From: Kineosporia sp. NBRC 101731
GTDB lineage: Bacteria > Actinomycetota > Actinomycetes > Actinomycetales > Kineosporiaceae
DNA: 64,000 nt
Assembly (NCBI RefSeq): GCF_030269305.1
Contig: NZ_BSTC01000023.1
Coordinates: 1-64,000, forward strand
Direction of reading: 5' to 3'
Notes under the pieces: generated by a model
The model's input: the letters and a program-made list of their open reading frames with translations, nothing else
Database searches by the model: none
Told to the model about the DNA's origin: nothing
Translations under genes and position numbers: made by a program
Shown: piece after piece, positions 53,570 through 62,090 of the stretch
Layout of the letters: each line of letters starts with the position of its first letter
How positions within the stretch are numbered: the first letter of the stretch is position 1

Positions 53570-55891
53570 GTGATGCGGCGGGACGGGCTCATGGTCGCGA
53601 CGGTGATGCCGATCGAGCTTGGGATGGACCGGTACTGGAAGGCCTACCTCGGCAGCGGTCTCCTGATCATTGCGGTGTATCTGTTCTTCCCGGAAGGGAT
53701 TCCCCGCGACGTCGTGTACGGGGTGCTGGGCCTGTCCAGCGTGGTGGCCATCGCCGTCGGTATCCGCCTGCACCGGCCGCTGCGGGCCCGGGCCTGGTGG
53801 GCGATGGCGTTCGGCCAGCTGCTCTGGGTCGCCGCCGACACGTTGTTCAGCTGGTACGAAGACGTCGCCCACACTGACGCATTCCCGTCTCCGGCGGACG
53901 TTCCGTACCTGATGGCCTATCCGGTGATGTCCGTGGGCTTCGTGATTCTGTTGCGGGCCCGGCAGCGTCGGCGTGACCTGGCGGAGGTGATCGACAGCGG
54001 GGTGCTGACCGCGAGCCTGGCCCTGGTGTCCTGGGTGGTGCTGGCCGCCCCGATCGCCCGGGCCACCGATCTGCCGCTGCTGGAACGGTTCGTGGGCGTG
54101 GCCTACCCGGCGGCCGACATCCTGCTCCTGGCCGTGCTGATGCGCCTGGTCATCGTGCCCGGCGCCCGCACTCCCGCCTTCCGCATGCTGGTCGGCGCCG
54201 CTTCTGCGCTGCTGGTGGCAGACGCGGGGTACGCGGTGCTCATCGCCAGCACGGGTTACGAGAGCAGCGCCCTGGACCTGTTGTGGCTGAGTTCCTACGT
54301 CTTGTGGGGGACCGCCGCGCTGCATCCCTCGATGCGTCAGCTGTCCGAGCCGAGTGAGCAGAACGCGGTGCCGTTCACACGCCTGCGCCTGGCCCTGCTC
54401 ACCGTCGCGGTCCTGCTGGCCCCGGTGACACTGATCGTGCAGTTGCTCTCGGGAATCTCTCCCAGCGTGTGGGCGGTGGCCCTGGCGTCCATCGTGCTGT
54501 TCAGCCTGGTGGTGATACGCATGAACGCGGCCATTCAGCAGGTCGTCGTCTCCACCGCGCAGCGTGAGCGCCTGCAGGACGACCTCGCCCACCAGGCCGC
54601 CCACGACTCGCTGACCGAACTGGCGAACCGGGGGCGTGCCCTGGAACTGATCGAGGCCGGGCTGCACCGAGGTCAGCGTTCCGGGGGACTGGTGGGCCTG
54701 CTGTTCATCGACCTGGACCACTTCAAGGCGGTCAACGACACCCACGGTCACCGCGCCGGGGACGATGTTCTGCGCGAGACCGCCGTGCGGATGAAGCGTC
54801 TCATCCGCGCCGGCGACACCGTGGGTCGGCTGGGCGGTGACGAGTTCGTGGTGCTCATCGAGTCACTGGCTTCCGAGCGGGACCTGATCGACCTGGCGGA
54901 GCGTCTGGTGGCCAGTATTTCGGCACCGATGGACGCGGCCGGTCAGAGTGTGGTGATCGGCGCCAGTATCGGGGTTGCCATCAACCGGGACGGCGGGACC
55001 GACGCCGCGGGGTTCTTGCACGAGGCCGACGCCGCCGCCTACCGGGCCAAGGCCTCCGGTCGCGGTCGGGTCGAGGTCTTCGACGAGTCCCTGCGCCGCC
55101 AGCTGCACGACCGGGCCGAGCTGGAGCAGGCCATCCGTGACGGCCTGCCCGCCGGCGAGTTCCTGCTGTACTACCAGCCCGTCGTGGACATGGCCACCGC
55201 CGCCCTGCAGGGATACGAGGCGCTCCTGCGATGGGAACGTCCAGGGCACGGCCTCGTGATGCCGGACGCCTTCATCCCCACGGCCGAGCAGTCCACCCTG
55301 ATCTGTCATCTGGGCCGCTGGGTCCTGGACGAGGCCACCCGCCAGTTCGCCCACTGGCTCGCGGAGGGAGAAGCGGGCGCAGAGGACGACCTCACGGTCG
55401 CGGTGAACATCTCGGGTCGCCACCTGGCCAGTGCGAGCATCGTGCCGGACGTGAAGAACGCCTTGCTGACGGCGCACCTGCGCCCGGAACGGCTCGTCCT
55501 GGAGATCACCGAGACCGTGCTGCTCGACGAGCCGGCGGCCGCCCCGCACCTGCGGGCGTTACGGGAGCTGGGGGTGAAGATCAGCATCGACGACTTCGGC
55601 ACCGGCTACACCTCGATCGGTCAGTTGCAGTACCTGAACGCGGACACCCTGAAGATCGACAGGAGCCTCGTGGCCTCCAGCCGTCCGGGCGCCGCCGAGC
55701 TGGTCGAACTCGTCGTCCGCGCCGCCCACGCCTTTGGTCTCAACGTCATCGCCGAGGGTGTCGAACGCGAGGACCAGGTCCCCGCCCTGCAACGCGTGGG
55801 CTGCGACTCGGCCCAGGGCTATTGGTTCGCCCGGCCGCAGGCGACGATGGGCGCCCACCCGTCCCCGGTCGATCCATCGTCGAGGCAGTGA
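53570..55891 (+). CDS. Membrane-anchored GGDEF-EAL cyclic-di-GMP enzyme
   Basis: A 773-residue protein. About nine hydrophobic segments at residues 22-310 form a membrane sensor part. A GGDEF domain follows (RLGGDEFVVLIE) and an EAL domain (YEALLRW, LEITETVLL, DDFGTGYTS, and a terminal GYWFARPQA-like end). Both catalytic motifs are complete, so it could make and degrade c-di-GMP. Start candidates are GTG 53570, ATG 53573 and ATG 53591. Confidence 0.9.
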   Translation: MMRRDGLMVATVMPIELGMDRYWKAYLGSGLLIIAVYLFFPEGIPRDVVYGVLGLSSVVAIAVGIRLHRPLRARAWWAMAFGQLLWVAADTLFSWYEDVAHTDAFPSPADVPYLMAYPVMSVGFVILLRARQRRRDLAEVIDSGVLTASLALVSWVVLAAPIARATDLPLLERFVGVAYPAADILLLAVLMRLVIVPGARTPAFRMLVGAASALLVADAGYAVLIASTGYESSALDLLWLSSYVLWGTAALHPSMRQLSEPSEQNAVPFTRLRLALLTVAVLLAPVTLIVQLLSGISPSVWAVALASIVLFSLVVIRMNAAIQQVVVSTAQRERLQDDLAHQAAHDSLTELANRGRALELIEAGLHRGQRSGGLVGLLFIDLDHFKAVNDTHGHRAGDDVLRETAVRMKRLIRAGDTVGRLGGDEFVVLIESLASERDLIDLAERLVASISAPMDAAGQSVVIGASIGVAINRDGGTDAAGFLHEADAAAYRAKASGRGRVEVFDESLRRQLHDRAELEQAIRDGLPAGEFLLYYQPVVDMATAALQGYEALLRWERPGHGLVMPDAFIPTAEQSTLICHLGRWVLDEATRQFAHWLAEGEAGAEDDLTVAVNISGRHLASASIVPDVKNALLTAHLRPERLVLEITETVLLDEPAAAPHLRALRELGVKISIDDFGTGYTSIGQLQYLNADTLKIDRSLVASSRPGAAELVELVVRAAHAFGLNVIAEGVEREDQVPALQRVGCDSAQGYWFARPQATMGAHPSPVDPSSRQ

Positions 55892-55998
55892 AAAGCGATA
55901 TTGCACACGATGCACTCACAATATCGCTCGCAGGACTGGTAATTTCGCCATCCTCGTCCTTCCTTGATCGCAGGAAGACGACCGGAGGTGGCCCAACA

Positions 55999-56250
55999 TT
56001 GGTAGTGCTGCTGCACCACGAGTACACGGCAACGGCGGTAGAGATCCTGCCTTGGGGAGTATTGGCCAAGACAGCGGACGGAGAAAACATCCTGATAGAC
56101 GTCACTAAAGGTTGCGAAGGATTGTCGGTCGGTGACCAGGTGGGCGTCGTGATCTTGGATGATGCCCGGCGTCCCTTTCGTGGTAGTTGCCTGGCTGCCG
56201 ATGTGGAAATTGGACGGAGCTTGCGCCGAGAGACGGAAGGCGACGTTTAG
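55999..56250 (+). CDS. Small S1-like domain protein
   Basis: An 83-residue protein with an S1/OB-like pattern: VLLHHEYTATAVEILPWGVL, then DGENILIDVTK and the strand GDQVGVVILDDARRPFRGS. A strong GGAGGTG lies 8 nt upstream of TTG 55999 (GTG 56005 is an alternative). The DNA here is less GC-rich than its neighbours. It is followed after 2 bp by a gene whose N-terminus has a similar domain. Confidence 0.6.
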   Translation: MVVLLHHEYTATAVEILPWGVLAKTADGENILIDVTKGCEGLSVGDQVGVVILDDARRPFRGSCLAADVEIGRSLRRETEGDV

Positions 56251-56252
56251 GA

Positions 56253-57128
56253 TTGGTATCTCTGCCCCGAGGCAAGTTTCTTCACGGCACGGTGGTGGCG
56301 CATCGCGATCGTCACGGTATTGACGTGGAGGTCGCATTGCTTCAGCCGGTGGTGCGGGCCTTCATCGATGCCGGGCTGATCGTGGACGGGCGTCGTCTGA
56401 TGGCCGACGAGTTCCCGGCGATCGGCTCGGAGATACAGGCCATCGTCATTGAGGATTATCCCGGCCGGGACGAGCTCCGTCTGGACGCCAGACCTTCCGT
56501 GGTCACGGGTGTTCCGGCTCCGAAGATCGATGCCACCGTCGCGGGAGTCGGCCGACCGGTTCACCATCTGCTCGGCCTTCCTCGGACGCGTGGGCTCATC
56601 GAGTACGTGGAAACACTTCAGGTGCTCATCGGTAGGTCTGCCGTCGTCCACGAGGTACAGGCCGATGTCCCTGAGCATGGACCGGTCTTCGCGGTGATCT
56701 TTACGCGGGCCCCGGAAGCCGGTTGGACGACCGCATTCAGCTACGGTCTGTCGCAGATCTCCGGTGAGCAGGGCCGTAGCCGGGAAATCGCTCTCGTGGT
56801 TCGTTCCGAAGACCCGGATTGGGGCTTCGTACCTGCGCGGGTGGTGAGCGTGCTGCGAGGACGACTTCCCTTCGCCGAGGGCCGCACGCTCGAATACCGG
56901 GAGCCGTGGGCCAGGGACAGCAGAATGAATGGCTTGCTCTTCGCGCCTGCGGCGGGCCACTATCCAGGTCTCGCCGATGTCGCGGGCCGGCCGATCGAGA
57001 TGCTCGGTGCGTATCCCCTTCATGGCTCGGAGCTACGGCTCATCGCCGAGTATGGCGCCGATCGCTTCCTGAAGCTTGTTTCTTCCCCTCTGGATCCGAA
57101 CCGGAACGTCGTCCGAGAAGTGAAATGA
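56253..57128 (+). CDS. SUFU-like (immunity-type) protein with N-terminal S1-like domain
   Basis: A 291-residue protein. The first 95 residues look like an S1/OB domain (GKFLHGTVVAHRDRHGIDVEVA, later GSEIQAIVIEDY), and the rest matches suppressor-of-fused-type proteins: VFAVIFTRAPEAGWTTAFSY, EIALVVRSED and LLFAPAAGHYPGLADVAGR. In bacteria, SUFU proteins often neutralise polymorphic toxins; no toxin gene is seen here. The start TTG 56253 is the earliest one after the upstream stop. It overlaps the next small gene by 4 bp (ATGA). Confidence 0.72.
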   Translation: MVSLPRGKFLHGTVVAHRDRHGIDVEVALLQPVVRAFIDAGLIVDGRRLMADEFPAIGSEIQAIVIEDYPGRDELRLDARPSVVTGVPAPKIDATVAGVGRPVHHLLGLPRTRGLIEYVETLQVLIGRSAVVHEVQADVPEHGPVFAVIFTRAPEAGWTTAFSYGLSQISGEQGRSREIALVVRSEDPDWGFVPARVVSVLRGRLPFAEGRTLEYREPWARDSRMNGLLFAPAAGHYPGLADVAGRPIEMLGAYPLHGSELRLIAEYGADRFLKLVSSPLDPNRNVVREVK

Positions 57129-57304
57129 AGTACGACACCTTCATTGCTACTTCGGTGGGGCGTGTGGACAGGCTCTCGCCCCGGAGCCGAGCCGCGATGT
57201 TCTGGTTGGTCGGATCCGGGCTTCGGGCAGGTCTGAGCGATGCGGAAGGCCTGGGGCAGATTGGGAGCGAGGCGGAGCATGACTGTTCCTCTGGACGATT
57301 CTGA
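57125..57304 (+). CDS. Small protein of unknown function
   Basis: A 59-residue reading frame that begins with an ATGA overlap with the SUFU-like gene and includes RSRAAMFWLVGSGLRAGL. It overlaps the following gene by 26 bp. The overlap start supports that it is translated, but the family is not recognised. Confidence 0.45.
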   Translation: MKYDTFIATSVGRVDRLSPRSRAAMFWLVGSGLRAGLSDAEGLGQIGSEAEHDCSSGRF

Positions 57305-57632
57305 GCTCGAAGAGATCGAGGTGCTGGCTTCGGTAGCCACTCCCGGTCCGTGGTTCGTCCGGTTCCTGGATGACGACTCCGCGATGAATCTGGTTGCGGT
57401 CAGTACGGTTCCGGACACTGGCAAGGGGGAGAGGTGGCCGGATTACGAGAACGGCGAGATGGTCGCGGCCACGTTGGTCCAGCATCCGCGGTACGTGGAT
57501 AGTGCGGATGGGCAGTGGGACGAGAACGCGGCTTTCATCGCGATGGCTCGTGAGGCGGTGCCTCGGTTGGTGGACGAGGTGAGGCGGTTGCGGGGTCTGC
57601 TCGGGGAGGCCGGCGAACGGCTGTCGGGATAG
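57279..57632 (+). CDS. Small hypothetical protein (phage/actinobacterial type)
   Basis: A 117-residue protein. It starts with a short helix ending ATPGPWFV and finishes NAAFIAMAREAVPRLVDEVR, a pattern common in small proteins of actinophages and actinobacteria with unknown function. ATG 57279 follows GGAGC. Its 3' end overlaps the end of the convergent cyclase frame by about 98 bp. Confidence 0.7.
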   Translation: MTVPLDDSELEEIEVLASVATPGPWFVRFLDDDSAMNLVAVSTVPDTGKGERWPDYENGEMVAATLVQHPRYVDSADGQWDENAAFIAMAREAVPRLVDEVRRLRGLLGEAGERLSG

Positions 57633-58335
57633 TGAAACCCGTTACTCCGAGCGGAAATCCGGAGAATGCCGGGCGGGGGGCGTTGGCCGATATCCAGTCG
57701 CCGCGTGTCCGCATCCGGTTCAGGCCGGGGCCGAGGTTGGCCAGGACCACTCCGCCCGCTTTCAGCGCAGCCTGGGTGGCAGTGAACGACGAGTCGGTGT
57801 CGGGGCCGAAGGTGTCGCTGCCCAGCCCTCGGACACGCCGCGCCCGGAACAGCCAGGAGACCACGTCGGCGCTGAAACTGGCCGCCTGAAGGCTGTATTC
57901 GGGGGAGCCGAAGCGCTGGGCGTGGCCGGTCCGGAGCACTACGCAGGCCCCGGGAGGAATCGGACCGCAGCGGCGCTCCCAGGTGCGCACGTCGTCCATC
58001 ATGATCGAACGACCGGGCTCGGGGGCATCGAACACCGCCAGCGGCATGAGTGTCCACGACTCGTCCAGGTCGCTGAGCCGTGCGCCGCCCGGGACGAAGT
58101 GGGCGGGGGCGTCGATGTGGGTGCCCAGATGGGTTCCCAGGCTGGTGATCTGCTCGACCAGATAGCCGGCCTCGGGCACCGTGGCGAACACTCGTGCTGC
58201 GAAGGGTGGGTCGCCGTCGAACACCGGGTTGGTGCCGGACAGCTCGTGCCCGAGGGGCACGCGGGTGGCCGTGCGCGGATCGACCTGGTCGTAGCCGCGG
58301 GGGATCGCGCTGGGGCGGCGCAGGCTTCGGGGCAT
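57535..58335 (-). CDS. Cyclase family protein (kynurenine-formamidase-like)
   Basis: A 266-residue metal-dependent hydrolase. The family signature HLGTHIDAPAHF is clear, with later CVVLRTGH and GSDTFGPD. Such proteins include arylformamidases and polyketide cyclases. The tail after GVTGFTIP is Arg/Pro-rich and may be a read-through end, because it overlaps the gene at 57279. ATG 58335 is the start; it and the divergent MFS gene (58349) are only 13 bp apart, so their promoters overlap the coding starts. Confidence 0.82.
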   Translation of the reverse strand: MPRSLRRPSAIPRGYDQVDPRTATRVPLGHELSGTNPVFDGDPPFAARVFATVPEAGYLVEQITSLGTHLGTHIDAPAHFVPGGARLSDLDESWTLMPLAVFDAPEPGRSIMMDDVRTWERRCGPIPPGACVVLRTGHAQRFGSPEYSLQAASFSADVVSWLFRARRVRGLGSDTFGPDTDSSFTATQAALKAGGVVLANLGPGLNRMRTRGDWISANAPRPAFSGFPLGVTGFTIPTAVRRPPRADPATASPRPPTEAPPHEPSR

Positions 58336-58348
58336 CACGGTGATTAGC

Positions 58349-59593
58349 ATGGCCCAGGAAGTGTCGGCGCAGCGGTGGAAGGAACATGTCTTGGGCGAGC
58401 TCACCCCGGCGCCCGCACCCCTGTGGAAGCTCGACGGGATCCAGTGGCTGCTGACCGCCGGCTCCTTGCTGAACGCCATCGCCTTCTTCTCCGCACTGCC
58501 CTTCGCCTCGCTCTATCTGGACACCGCCACGGATCTGTCCGCGGTCGTCATCGGTGGGGTGGTCGGCGGCATCGCCCTGATCGCCTCGGTCGGCGGGATG
58601 CTCGGGGGGCTGCTGATCGACCGGTTCGGCGCCGTCCCGCTGATGCTGCTCGGATTGATCGGTTATGTCCTGATCTACGCGGGCCTGACCCAGGCGTCCG
58701 CCACCGGTGCGATCGTGGCCCTCCTGCTCGGGCTGGGCGCTGCGCGGCTGCTCGTGGAACCCGGCGGCAAGAAACTGATGTCGCTGGCGGCGGATCCGGA
58801 CGGGCGGATCTTCCGGGTGCGGTACATGGTGCTCTGCGCCGGTGCGATCGTCGGGCCGGCCATCGGCGGGGTGCTCTACACGACCAGTATCACCGCGTTC
58901 TTCGCGGTCCCGGCGGTGTTCTACACCGCGTACCTGGTGTTCGTCCTGCTGTTCCGGGCCCGGCTGACGGCGCTGGAGACCGCGCGGGCCACCACCGGCG
59001 GCCGATTCCCGCTGCGGGAGGCGCTGCGCGACCGGCGGCTGCTGGCGGCCAGTGGCGCCGGCATCGTCATCTTCTTCGTCTTCTCCCAGCTGGATTCGAT
59101 GATCCCGCTGTTCATGGCCCGGGAATGGGGTGATCGGGCGGCGCACCTGTTCGCCGGGCTGTTCATTGCCAATGCCGTGCTGGCCCTGGTGTTCCAGATG
59201 CCGATCGCGTGGCTGTCCGACCGGATGCCCCGGGCGCGGCTGGTCCTGGCCGGGTGCCTCGGTTTCGCCCTGGCGTTCGGGTGTTTCTGGGCCAGTGCCT
59301 CGCTGGGCCTGCCCCTTCTCTACCTCGGCATCGTGCTCTGGACGCTCGGCGAGGGAGTGCTGCTGCCGCTGCCCGACATCGCCGTGCACGAACTGGCCGA
59401 CGACGACCGCAAGGGCACCTATTTCGGCGTGGCCGAGATCCGTTACCTCGGTTTCTTCGCGGGGCCGTTCATCGGCGGGGTGTTGCTGCCGACCGCCGGT
59501 CTCTACTTCACGGTCATGGGGCTGGCCGTCTTCGCCTGCGTCCCCTTGTTGGTCGGAAGGCTGGTTGGACGGCTGCCGCGTCGGGCACGCTGA
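58349..59593 (+). CDS. MFS transporter
   Basis: A 414-residue membrane protein with about 12 hydrophobic segments. The MFS loop after helix 2 is in the form GGLLIDRFGAVPL, and in the second half AWLSDRMPRARLV. This resembles drug/sugar efflux types. The start ATG 58349 is preceded by GTG 58340 (alternative). It is divergent from the cyclase gene, possibly sharing its regulation. Confidence 0.88.
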   Translation: MAQEVSAQRWKEHVLGELTPAPAPLWKLDGIQWLLTAGSLLNAIAFFSALPFASLYLDTATDLSAVVIGGVVGGIALIASVGGMLGGLLIDRFGAVPLMLLGLIGYVLIYAGLTQASATGAIVALLLGLGAARLLVEPGGKKLMSLAADPDGRIFRVRYMVLCAGAIVGPAIGGVLYTTSITAFFAVPAVFYTAYLVFVLLFRARLTALETARATTGGRFPLREALRDRRLLAASGAGIVIFFVFSQLDSMIPLFMAREWGDRAAHLFAGLFIANAVLALVFQMPIAWLSDRMPRARLVLAGCLGFALAFGCFWASASLGLPLLYLGIVLWTLGEGVLLPLPDIAVHELADDDRKGTYFGVAEIRYLGFFAGPFIGGVLLPTAGLYFTVMGLAVFACVPLLVGRLVGRLPRRAR

Positions 59594-59611
59594 CACGGCA
59601 GCCGTCACCGG

Positions 59612-61213
59612 TCAGACGTCGGTCTCGGTCACCGCCGGGGCCTCGATCTTCCGGTCCGGGAGGTCGACGTTGCTGCGCGGCCCGGTGAACCAGTGCTTGA
59701 CCGAGACGTGCCAGCCGATGAACAGGGCGAGCAGCAGGGCGACGAGCACGATGGGCGCGTAGTTGACGGCCGTCCAGGTGAAGCCGTCACCTGGCCAGCC
59801 GTCCGGTGAGAATGGCAGCACGAAGTACACCGAGGTCACGGCGATCTCGGCGACCGCGAGCAGGCTCATCCAGCGGTACTTCGAACCCAGGGTCCACGGA
59901 CCCGGCTGCCACCCGTCGCCGGCCTTCCAGCGCAGGTAGATCGGGATGGCGAAGGCCAGGTACAGGCCGATCACGCCGATCGAGACCACGGCGTAGAAGG
60001 CGGTGGGGGCCCCGGACGGGCTCTCGTACAGTGCGGGCAGGGTCAACACCACGGCCGCACCGGCCCCAGCCAGAACGGCGTTGCGCGGCACTCCCTTGGC
60101 GTCGACCTTCGACCACAGGCCCGAGCCCGGGACGGCCCGGTCGCGGCTGAACGCGAACAGCATCCGCGAGGTCGAGGTCATGCAGGCCGTCGAGCAGTAG
60201 ATCTGGCCGCTCATGCTGATGAACACGACCAGCTTGAACAGGGCCGGGGAGAGCGAGGTGGCCAGCACCGACAGCACGCTGCCGCCGCCGTACGGGTTCA
60301 CCTCCGGATCGAACGAATTGATGACGTCGGTCTCGGTCGCCGCGAAGAGGAAGGCCAGCAGGAGGATCCAGCCACCGATCGCGGAGTACAGGATCGACTG
60401 CCAGATGCCCTTGGCCGCGGCGTTCGCCGCTCCCTGGGTCTCTTCGGAGAGGTGGGCCGAGGCGTCGTACCCGGTGATCGTGTACTGCGTGAGCAAGAAG
60501 CCCAGCGGCAGCACGTAGAACCAGAAGGTGACGTCACCGTCCCCACCGATGCCGGCGTTGTTGATGCGCTCGGTGAACACGAACGACAGGCTCTGGTGCG
60601 AGTCCGGCCCGAACACCAGCACGAGCACCACGATCAGCGCACCGAACACGTGCCACCAGACCGACACGTTGTTGATGACGGCCAGCAGGTGCGAGCTGAA
60701 GATGTTCACCGCCGTGATCAGCAGCATCAGCGCGGCGAACCAGAAGAACTGCTGGTAGAGGTAGTTGCCCCCGAGGAAGCCGGTGGCGTACCCGTCGGAG
60801 AACAGGTCGATGAACGTGTTCAGGTAGATCGCGGCGCCGTACGCGACCGACGCCAGGATCGCGACCAGCCCGACGAGGTTCAGCCAGCCGGTGTAGTAAC
60901 CGGCCTTGGCCCCGCCGAGTTTGGCCGCCCACCAGTAGATCCCGCCGGACGTCGGGTAGGCCGACACCAGCTCGGCCATGCAGAGACCGATGATCAGGAT
61001 GAAGGCCGAGATCACCGGCCAGCCGAGGGAGATGGCGATCGGGCCACCGTTGTTCCAGGCCTGGCCGAAGGTGGTGAAGCACCCGGCCAGGATAGAGATG
61101 ATGCTGAACGAGATGGCGAAGTTCGAGAAGCCGGACCAGGAACGGTGCAGCTCCTGCTTGTAGCCGAGGCTGGCGAGGACGGATTCGTCATCGCTGGGCG
61201 TGCTGTCGGACAT
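59612..61213 (-). CDS. APC-family amino acid permease
   Basis: A 533-residue permease with 12 hydrophobic helices. The N-terminal LASLGYKQELHRSWSGFSNFA and the TM1 break SIISILAGCF, plus ELVSAYPTSGGIYWWAAKLG, are marks of the amino acid/choline (APC, GabP-like) group. The substrate is likely an amino acid or polyamine. ATG 61213 follows GAGGAGT. It is convergent with the MFS gene. Confidence 0.9.
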   Translation of the reverse strand: MSDSTPSDDESVLASLGYKQELHRSWSGFSNFAISFSIISILAGCFTTFGQAWNNGGPIAISLGWPVISAFILIIGLCMAELVSAYPTSGGIYWWAAKLGGAKAGYYTGWLNLVGLVAILASVAYGAAIYLNTFIDLFSDGYATGFLGGNYLYQQFFWFAALMLLITAVNIFSSHLLAVINNVSVWWHVFGALIVVLVLVFGPDSHQSLSFVFTERINNAGIGGDGDVTFWFYVLPLGFLLTQYTITGYDASAHLSEETQGAANAAAKGIWQSILYSAIGGWILLLAFLFAATETDVINSFDPEVNPYGGGSVLSVLATSLSPALFKLVVFISMSGQIYCSTACMTSTSRMLFAFSRDRAVPGSGLWSKVDAKGVPRNAVLAGAGAAVVLTLPALYESPSGAPTAFYAVVSIGVIGLYLAFAIPIYLRWKAGDGWQPGPWTLGSKYRWMSLLAVAEIAVTSVYFVLPFSPDGWPGDGFTWTAVNYAPIVLVALLLALFIGWHVSVKHWFTGPRSNVDLPDRKIEAPAVTETDV

Positions 61214-61250
61214 CGGACTCCTCGAGCGTGAGAAGCGTGCAGAGAGGTAG

Positions 61251-61277
61251 AGGCAGGGCGCCACCTTCGCCCTGCCT
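61251..61277 (-). terminator. Hairpin between the secreted-protein gene and the permease gene
   Basis: Perfect arms AGGCAGGGCG (61251-61260) and CGCCCTGCCT (61268-61277) with a 7-nt loop. It lies downstream of the gene at 61332 and upstream of the permease. Confidence 0.7.
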
Positions 61278-61331
61278 CATTTCCGCCACCAGCACCTAAC
61301 GGTCACAACCGGATGAAGCGCCGAACGGTGA

Positions 61332-61967
61332 TCAGCCCACGGTGGTCTCCGAGGCCTTCACCGTCGTCGACGTGCCCGCGTACACGGCCCGCCAGGTGCG
61401 CTTGCCGATCTTCTTCTTGAGCAGCTGGAACTTCCCGGCCGCGTCGGTGGTGGCCGTGCCCGCGCTCACCCATTTCCCGGTGCTCAGGGCCTTGTACTGG
61501 ATGGTGATCTTCTGCTGGGCGACGGGACCCCAGACCAGGTCCTGCGGGTTGAGGCTCACCCGGTACAGCCGTCCGTAGACGAGCCGCCCCGTGCCCTCCT
61601 GGTACGCGTCCACCCCGATGATCGAGTCCCGTAGCACCCGGAACGTGGCGTTGCACCTGCTCCCGTCCCGGGTGACACGGACGGTGTGCTGGCCCGCGTC
61701 GCGGTTGCGGAAGTCTTCCCGGTCGAAGACCCGTACCGGGGCCTCGTCGGTGACCTTCAGCTGAAGGCCCGCCGAGATCGATCCGGCCGAAACCGACTGC
61801 AATTTCCAGTCCTTGGCGCCGGAAACCGTGAACGTGACCTGATGCGGCTCGTCCGACACGACAGCCTGCGTGGGGGCGACGGTGCAGGTGGCCGCACCGG
61901 CCGGGGTGGCGGGGGCCACGACGGCGGTGGCGGCCAGCAGTACGGCAAAGATGCCTGATTTCTTCAC
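61332..61967 (-). CDS. Secreted protein with beta-sandwich domains, unknown function
   Basis: A 211-residue protein with a signal peptide (MKKSGIFAVLLAATAVVAPA, cleavage near AGAA). The mature part has two Cys (ATCTVAP and SRCNATF) and beta-rich Ig-like stretches; the final domain (KKKIGKRTWRAVYAGT) resembles repeats seen in actinobacterial exported proteins. No enzyme motif is visible. ATG 61967. Confidence 0.75.
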   Translation of the reverse strand: MKKSGIFAVLLAATAVVAPATPAGAATCTVAPTQAVVSDEPHQVTFTVSGAKDWKLQSVSAGSISAGLQLKVTDEAPVRVFDREDFRNRDAGQHTVRVTRDGSRCNATFRVLRDSIIGVDAYQEGTGRLVYGRLYRVSLNPQDLVWGPVAQQKITIQYKALSTGKWVSAGTATTDAAGKFQLLKKKIGKRTWRAVYAGTSTTVKASETTVG

Positions 61968-62090
61968 GTTCGGGATCCTATGAACTCGCTGGGGCTGCCG
62001 GGGTGTAAATGACTGGACCGTTACCTGACCTGCACGTCATGCTCGACCCGAACTTACCGCTGGGGTGAGACATGACTGGGAGGTGGCAAG

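Noticed and set aside
53446-53592. An N-terminal signal peptide on the WD40 protein
   Set aside because: The upstream frame carries RILAVLAVGVL, but this comes from the decayed duplicate of the lipoprotein gene and has no good start; ATG 53445 is the better start.
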